A program made the position numbers and the translations under genes. A model generated the notes under the pieces. The model saw only the letters and a program-made list of their open reading frames with translations, did not search any database and was not told where the DNA came from. DNA of 40,000 bases, from assembly GCA_012295275.1 (NCBI GenBank), contig CM022668.1:16523391-16563390 (forward strand), written 5' to 3'. Below, one piece after another: positions 34,560 through 40,000 of the stretch (positions within the stretch are counted from its first letter, which is position 1; the number at the start of each line of letters is the position of its first letter). The stretch comes from Chrysomallon squamiferum (Eukaryota > Mollusca > Gastropoda > Neomphalida > Peltospiridae).

Positions 34560-34631
34560 ATTGGCATCCCGTTGCTAAGCAACGGTGATTCCCGCCATCG
34601 ACGCCAAGCGGATTGCAAGCAAGATGGCGGC
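34560..34631 (+). promoter_or_regulatory. Promoter-like cluster: NF-Y, RFX, E2F, YY1
   Basis: Within 72 bp lie an inverted CCAAT (ATTGG, 34560-34564), an RFX X-box GTTGCTAAGCAAC (34571-34583; 7-bp inverted arms with flanking C/G), an E2F-type TTCCCGCC (34589-34596) and a perfect YY1 site AAGATGGCGGC (34621-34631). YY1 sites of this form often sit at starts of transcription or translation; here ATGGCGGCG opens an 11-codon frame (MAASQCCINNR) and then a stop. A transcription start on the plus strand is plausible, with no gene attached in the window. Confidence 0.45.
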
Positions 34632-34779
34632 GAGTCAGTGCTGTATTAATAATCGTTAATGGCCCTACGAGAAACTTGAAGGTACAAATCAATAGTGTTA
34701 CAACACAGCGAAAACTTTTCACGTCTCACACGAACACTGCAAACGTAACACAACACAAGTACAAATAAATAACAAGTGT

Positions 34780-34905
34780 GTTTTACACAGGACGCCAGGA
34801 ACGCACTACCAAAACGTCGGAGTACGCACAGCGTGCGTTACACGCCTGTCACGTTACGCAATACGCAAACACAGACCTAACGCAAACTGCAAATACTCTT
34901 ACACG
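34780..34905. promoter_or_regulatory. ACGC/GCGT-rich stretch with PAR-bZIP-like site
   Basis: ACGC or GCGT occurs many times (ACGCACAG, GCGTGCGTTA, ACGCCTG, TTACGCAATACGC). TTACGCAAT at 34854-34862 fits a PAR-bZIP or C/EBP site. It looks unlike neighbouring DNA, and the repeated ACGC may reflect an eroded tandem unit. Confidence 0.35.
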
Positions 34906-35159
34906 ATAACGTTCTTTTGTAGTTTTTCAGAATGTACATACATAAATAAACAAATAGGTACGTTGATGTATAAATAAGAAGAAGTCTAGTAGTGTTTACT
35001 AGTAGAAGTACTGATACTATGCATCACGTGTTTGTTTCTGTGAAGTCGTACGTCCAGAGAACGTGAAATATTCTTACCCCTGCCCGTACAGAAAACGATT
35101 TAGAGATAAATAAAAGAAACACATTGTAAATGTAAATAAACAGCGTAATGTAAGAAAAT
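34906..35159. other. AT-rich DNA, no gene
   Basis: TCACGTGT at 35024-35031 is the only motif noted. Confidence 0.45.
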
Positions 35160-35759
35160 GAAAATGTCTGAAATGGGTTACTCACTCTGTTAGATGATGC
35201 ATATCAGCCCCAAGTGACGGGTGTTTTGAACTGCTTAATTTTAGAGTAATTTTCATCCAAATCCATTAAAAGTAATCCCTTCACAAGTGTTGGAATGGTA
35301 AAGCACTAATCCTTCTTTGAATTGCACTAAACATGCTCGGAAAGCTAGCGCGCTTTCTCGAGCAACCGTCTGAATAATATACCCGCCAAAATCTTCATGT
35401 CGTCTGCTACAACTTTGTGGTTATTTCTTTTTTGTGAGTAGCGTAAAAAGGTTCCAATACTCGCCAGTGGAGCCGTCATATCTGACTCATTATAGAGCGC
35501 CGATTTTTAATGACTTTATGTAGCTGTCGGGCTCTCATTTACATGTGTAAAGTTTGGTAAGTGTTAGCCAATAAAATGCTGTCGAGATGGGAGCGTCCAT
35601 AAAGGTTACGTCACAGAAGTCAGCCTACTCATACAATATTTCTAAGCTTGAATCCCCGAAGAGACTTTGGTCGTAGATTAATGGGATTCACTGAGTTTGC
35701 CACAACATAGTGTATTGTTGACCGGAGTACAATCAGATATCAATACTTGGATAAGTTGG
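35160..35759. promoter_or_regulatory. Repeat-poor island left of promoter candidate
   Basis: Long unique-looking sequence with homeodomain-like cores (CATTAAAAGTAATCCC), GTTACGTCACAG near 35607 (ATF-like) and a donor-like TTTG|GTAAGTGT at about 35554-35563. No frame of interest. Confidence 0.35.
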
Positions 35760-35960
35760 ACGAGCGCCACGGATGGTGCAGGAAACGTCCTGCAAGACGT
35801 GGCAGCCAATGAGAGCGCGCGGAGTGGCGCGAGGCAGCGGTTCTGCGAACACGCGACTCGGAGAGGAGAACGTGAACACTTTGACGAGAACTCTTGTTTG
35901 TTTTCATCTGCACGTTAACGTGAGCGGCAGTCAGTGTCAGAGTCGTAGTCACACAGATCT
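35760..35960 (+). promoter_or_regulatory. CpG-rich promoter candidate
   Basis: The densest CpG stretch in the window. CAGCCAATGAG (CCAAT at 35806-35810) is a perfect NF-Y site, followed by GAGCGCGCGG. TCAGTG at 35931-35936 fits a metazoan initiator about 125 bp downstream. No TATA or DPE was seen. Frames at 35697-35918 and 35773-36261 cross it; the second runs into poly-T and is not credible as a protein. Confidence 0.4.
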
Positions 35961-36090
35961 ACCAACGTGCACCTCCACCACCCGCTTTTCGCGTGTTTGT
36001 TTTCTGTATTGTCACGTATTGATCGGCGGACTTCGTCGATGGCCTGTGAAAGCTTTCTCTCGTTTGTTTTCTCCTCTTGTTTTTGTCTGT

Positions 36091-36091
<1 letters not shown>

Positions 36092-36123
<32 letters not shown>
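36092..36123. repeat. Poly-T, about 32 bases
   Basis: Homopolymer T run. Confidence 0.93.
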
Positions 36124-36208
36124 CCGATTCTTTCACAGCAGATTAATGATGCCAGTTTGGCTGATAAAATTATTTGTAAACAATGGACATCACAGAGTTC
36201 ATATCAGA

Positions 36209-36265
36209 TTTTATTTATTTATTATTTATTTATTTATTTATTCATTTGTTTGTTTATTTGATTGT

Positions 36266-36296
<31 letters not shown>

Positions 36297-36330
36297 TTTG
36301 TTTGTTTATTTATTTATTTATTTGTTTTTT
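36209..36330. repeat. (TTTA)n with TTTG variants
   Basis: About 30 tetramers, mostly TTTA, some TTTG. It directly precedes duplicated segment copy 1. Confidence 0.95.
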
Positions 36331-36488
36331 TAAAAGATAGATATTTTATTACAATAATATAAAGTTATTGCTGTTTGTTTATTATTTATTCATTTCATTT
36401 CTTTCTTTCGAAATTGAACGTTTCCAGAAAAATGAATATACTGACTAACCTTTTCAATATTTTTTTTGTTTAATAAAAGAAAACACCA

Positions 36489-36552
<64 letters not shown>

Positions 36553-36610
36553 GAAGAAGAAGAAGAAGAAGAAGAAGAAAAATCGCTACATTAATGATAA
36601 TAGCAGTAAT
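36331..36610 (+). repeat. Duplicated segment, copy 1, with internal (AAT)n(AAG)n
   Basis: Shares GAACGTTTCC, ACTAACCTTTTCAATATTTT, the (AAT)n-to-(AAG)n switch and AATCGC with 38112-38400 in the same order. Both are preceded by (TTTA)n. Copies are diverged, and the microsatellite differs in length. Likely an old interspersed element; its class is unknown. Confidence 0.85.
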
Positions 36611-36929
36611 GGATTTTAGAAAGGTTCATAAACTGCGGTTATATTATTACTGAAATCTCCGTGCCAGTAATAAAATGTATTTTTATAAAATAAAACAGTT
36701 TGATGAAGCAAACCGTTCTCTGGGTTTTTCCCGATCATGACTCGTAGCTGGAAGCGTCGTGGTTATTTTTACATCAAACTGTGTCACATGATAGGAACAC
36801 GACAAAACTAAAATACTTAAAATACAGCCACAGGACATTTCACCACGATCATCACCAAACATTGCCAATAAAGACTTAGAAAGAAAGAAAAACAAAAAAC
36901 AAAAAAAGTAAAAAGTGTGACAAAGACTG
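36611..36929. other. AT-rich DNA, no gene
   Basis: The minus-strand frame at 36683-36895 is mixed but unrecognised. Confidence 0.5.
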
Positions 36930-37460
36930 ATGCGAGAGTGAGAGAGTCGCCATCATATTAATGAGGAATTTACGATCCAGAGAAAACAAATATGGTTGAA
37001 GCAGAAAATAATGTCTTCCTGCCGCTTCGACCTGTGATTATGATAAAACGGTTTCCAGAACTGCGGCGCTCAACTTGACCGTCATCCGGTTTTGTCAATT
37101 ACAGTACGAAGCACTAATTTCCGACGCCAGCCTAGGACGTCTTTACCAAATAGATATATAATTGGATTTTGTTTGAGAGAGATACAGACACAAAAAAGTG
37201 CTTCCCCCCTTTGCATGAAAACTCGTCATTTAGATTTTGTGTACGAGCGAGAGAAGCGAGGCCGGGCCTGGCTAAGGACGAACTGAAGGGTATTGTGAGG
37301 ACTGCACGAACCGTTTGCAGAACGCGGATAAATCAAACGTCCCATTAAAGTGAAGAAGCCAGTGGTTCAAAGAAGTAAGGAATGCGATCAGCCAAATATA
37401 GCTTATGAATATTTATGAACGCAGCGATCTCCTGGGTGTTGATTAACGCGGGTCTGTGAG
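36930..37460. promoter_or_regulatory. Repeat-poor island with homeodomain-like sites
   Basis: GC-elevated, CpG-containing. Includes CATATTAATGAGGAATTTAC, GCGGATAAATCAAACG, TATGAATATTTATGAACG and TTGATTAACGCGGG. A 64-codon frame at 37092-37286 is unrecognised. The style matches the islands at 32990 and 35160. Candidate enhancer. Confidence 0.35.
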
Positions 37461-38060
37461 ATGGAAAGTAGCACGTTTCTTATTTGTTAATATTTTACAA
37501 AGTATTATGTGACGTTTTCCAACACTCCTGTTACACACTTTTATAATCAACTCCAGTCCAAGCTTTTCTTCTCACGTCAATACAGCCTTTGTATGTTTCT
37601 ATTGCTTTATTGATTTTCTTTAATATTATTAATTTTTAATCTTAAAATTAAACAGAATGTTGAAAGCAATACAGCGGGATATTGAAAAGCGTAATTAATT
37701 ATTGTGTATGTAATATGAAGAAGAAAATGACGTTTCTATGGCAAGATGTATAAACAAAAATAAAAATAAAACTTATTCTGCATAATGATACCGTATCACA
37801 CACTTAAGTTTATAATGTAGATTATTTATTTTTTTTATTGTTGTTTCCTTTATAGTTGTTTTTCTTAAATGTGCTTTTTGTTATTACAATTGTTTCCTTG
37901 TTTGTTGTATGTATTTGTTTCTATAATTGTTTTATAATTTTTTTTTATGTTATATTTTATTTTATTATTTTTTTATTATTATTTTACTAGCTTTTAAATT
38001 TTTGTTTGTATTAAGGGTGTTTTTTCTTTTTAAAAAGATTTTTAATTAAACGTTTATTCT
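37461..38060. other. AT-rich DNA, no gene
   Basis: T-rich with TTTTATTA fragments from 37820; nothing else. Confidence 0.55.
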
Positions 38061-38065
38061 CCAAT

Positions 38066-38107
<42 letters not shown>

Positions 38108-38111
38108 TTTT

Positions 38112-38400
38112 CAAAAAGTAGATATATAATCATAATAATATGTGTATAAAGTTATTACTGTTTATTTATTATTTATTCATTTCAATTCCTTTTTTCAAAA
38201 TTGAACGTTTCCGGAAAAATAAATATATTGACTAACCTTTTCAATATTTTTTTAAAATAAAACAAAACAGTAATAATATTAATAATAATAACAATAACAA
38301 TAATAATAATAATAAAAAAAATAATAATAATAATAATAATAATAAGAAGAAGAAGAAGAAGAAGAAGAAGAAAGAAGAAGAAGAATCGCAACAGTAATGA
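38112..38400 (+). repeat. Duplicated segment, copy 2
   Basis: Partner of 36331-36610, offset about 1.8 kb, preceded by (TTTA)n at 38064-38100. The internal microsatellite is (AAT)n with AAC and A-run interruptions, then (AAG)n. Confidence 0.85.
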
Positions 38401-38890
38401 CAATATGTATATATATACTGAAATTTTAGTAATTTGAATTTAAAATTCAGCTCTTTATATATAGATATATATATATTTTTTTTTTTTTTTTTACTTACGG
38501 CTTTAAACAGATGTCTAGGGAAGCCAGATTAATGCAAACAAAACTGATAAAAATCAGTCATTTTAGAACAGGACCCGATTCTAAGGAACGAACACTAATC
38601 CATTCCTAGCGCTATCGACCGAATTAAAAAGGAAAAACAAGAATTATATGTAATTCCCACACTAAGTTATAGCGCACTCACGTTTTCTTACAATTAGTAC
38701 ATCAATAGATTGTCTAAACATTAGAATAACGGTGCTAAAAATTAAACAATTAAAAAACAAAATAAATAGAAATAAAGAGAAAATTTAATATCTTCTCTTA
38801 TTTACCTTTAAATTTTGAATGCAAAAATTAAAAACAAAAAAGAAGAAAAAAAGATCAATATACATACATACATATATAGAAAAAGTCAAC
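38401..38890. other. AT-rich DNA with (TA)n and poly-T
   Basis: TATATATATA then about 19 T at 38464-38492. Otherwise nothing recognised. Confidence 0.6.
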
Positions 38891-38902
38891 AGTAAAAGAA
38901 TG

Positions 38903-38957
<55 letters not shown>

Positions 38958-38962
38958 CAACA
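38903..38962. repeat. (AAT)n microsatellite
   Basis: About 17 AAT units ending in AACAACAAC. Confidence 0.96.
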
Positions 38963-39260
38963 GTAAATAGCAAGCGAGCCGTGAAATGTCATCGTAACAT
39001 TTACAGACGACTGTTTAACGAACAATGAAAATCAAACGATTGATTATAACTAATGGAAGGACGTCAAAGGCTGTCGTCTGCTATCTCAAGCTTGCAACGA
39101 AACAAACACGAGATAAAAAATAAAGCTGTTTTTTTTTTATGTTGAACTTATTAATTTAACAACTGGACTGTTGAGACGCTTGTTGTTAAGCTGAATGTTT
39201 TTCAGAAACTGAAATAACTGATTTAGCACAATTACTAATACTGTAAATCAATATAAGAAC
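38963..39260. other. Mixed DNA, no gene
   Basis: No frame or structure of note. Confidence 0.5.
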
Positions 39261-39272
39261 TGACGACGCATT

Positions 39273-39325
39273 GCTTAGACTCTCAGCATTTAGTTTCACA
39301 GGTTCCAGGATCGAATTCTATGAGC
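39273..39325 (+). mobile_element. Possible decayed tRNA-derived SINE head
   Basis: TTGCTTAGACTCTCAGC followed by TTTCACAGGTTCCAGG and GGATCGAATTC resembles A-box and B-box spacing of a tRNA-derived SINE. The B-box variant GGATCGA is the same as at 17211. It lies directly before the decayed start of the 25-bp satellite. Confidence 0.25.
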
Positions 39326-39329
39326 TGCT

Positions 39330-40000
39330 AATATCTAATATCGGATTGTAGAATCTTTGTAAGCAATGGGCTTTAAAATCGGTCACTAGAATTGGATTCC
39401 AGATTCTGCCATAAATATTACATACTGAATTCGTCACTGGTATCGAATTCTAGAATTGGTCTTTAGAATCGGCCACTAATATCGGCTTCAAAAAGCAGTC
39501 AGTAGTATAAGCTTCTATAATCGGCTTCTATAATCGTCATTAATATCGGCTTCTATAATCGTCATTAGTATCGGCTTTTATAATTTTCATTAGTATCGGC
39601 TTTTATAATCTTCATTAATATCGGCTTTTATAATTTTCATTAGTATCAGCTTCTATAATCGTCATTAGTATTAGCTTCTATAATCGTCATTAGTATTAGC
39701 TTATATAATCGTCATTAGTATTAGCTTCTATAATCGTCATTAATATCGGCTTCTATAATCGTCATTAGTATCGGCTTTTATAATTTTCATTAGTATCGGC
39801 TTCTATAATCGTCATTAGTATCGGCTTCTATAATCGTCATTAGTATCGGCTTCTATAATCGTCATTAGTATCGGCTTCTATAATCGTCATTAGTATCGGC
39901 TTCTATAATCGTCATTAGTATTAGCTTCTATAATCGTCATTAGTATCGGCTTTTTTAATCTTCATTAGGATAGGCTTCTATAATCGATGACTGGTATTAT
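39330..40000 (+). repeat. 25-bp satellite, decayed then regular, cut by window edge
   Basis: From about 39490 the 25-bp unit GGCTTCTATAATCGTCATTA plus GTATC is tandem for about 20 copies, with common variants (TTTTATAAT, ATTAGC, AATATC). From about 39330 to 39490 clearly related but poorly matched units occur (for example CGGTCACTAGAATTGG). The array continues past 40000. Confidence 0.95.

Noticed and set aside
35320-35328. miR-92-like AATTGCACT
   Set aside because: Seed-length match only; the upstream arm is not complementary.
35773-36261. 162-codon frame MVQETSCKTW...
   Set aside because: It crosses a 32-base poly-T and the (TTTA)n tract and shows no domain; more likely chance in CpG-rich, stop-poor DNA.
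39490-40000. CRISPR-like regular 25-bp repetition
   Set aside because: Units are directly adjacent with no unique spacers, and the genome is eukaryotic.

Overview
The window reads as animal nuclear DNA from a large, AT-rich, repeat-laden genome. I found no protein-coding gene, rRNA, intact tRNA, CRISPR array or bacterial-type feature that I can support. No open frame in it carries a recognisable domain; the longer ones run through (GA)n, (CT)n, (ATT)n, (CATA)n or tandem-repeat tracts. The best guess at origin is a mollusc, with moderate confidence. The reasons are very long GA/CT microsatellites, abundant GATA, CATA and ATTT tetramers, and motifs of the AAGGGAGGTAA and AGTTATCT...AAATAACT type that I associate with molluscan intergenic DNA. 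The window is probably intergenic or deep intronic.

Two kinds of DNA alternate. The first is simple-sequence and tandem-repeat DNA: GA/CT tracts at 1-54, 9213-9273, 13136-13283, 19501-19587, 22057-22203, 28240-28495 and 30143-30264; trinucleotide tracts throughout; and a self-complementary (AAT)n(ATT)n block at 23597-23811. Minisatellites are 23 bp x about 15 (4933-5279), 77 bp x 3 (20074-20310), 27 bp x 4 (20434-20541), 66 bp x about 15 (26898-27873) and 25 bp x about 20 running off the right edge (39490-40000). Decayed arrays lie at 2490-2950, 6730-7020, 11870-12200 and 18185-18590.

The second is a series of repeat-poor stretches with visibly higher GC, a few hundred bases each: about 361-660, 3450-4015, 8560-9010, 9541-9960, 11520-11850, 15140-15920, 17560-17990, 20830-21370, 22620-22960, 25790-26060, 29250-29720, 32990-33260, 34110-34910, 35160-35980 and 36930-37460. 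They carry transcription-factor-like sites (NF-Y, RFX, YY1, E2F, CRE, E-box, octamer, T-box) and look like candidate enhancers or promoters. The two most promoter-like places are 34560-34631 and 35760-35960.

Mobile or duplicated DNA includes a 240-bp foldback element with 51-bp inverted arms (10843-11082), a pair of near-identical copies of about 109 bp with a terminal hairpin (1036-1144 and 2044-2151), a diverged pair of about 280 bp (36331-36610 and 38112-38400), and three weak tRNA-like SINE remnants. Nothing here amounts to a demonstrated new system. The most notable structures are the hairpin-bearing satellites, the foldback element and the compact RFX/NF-Y/E2F/YY1 site cluster.
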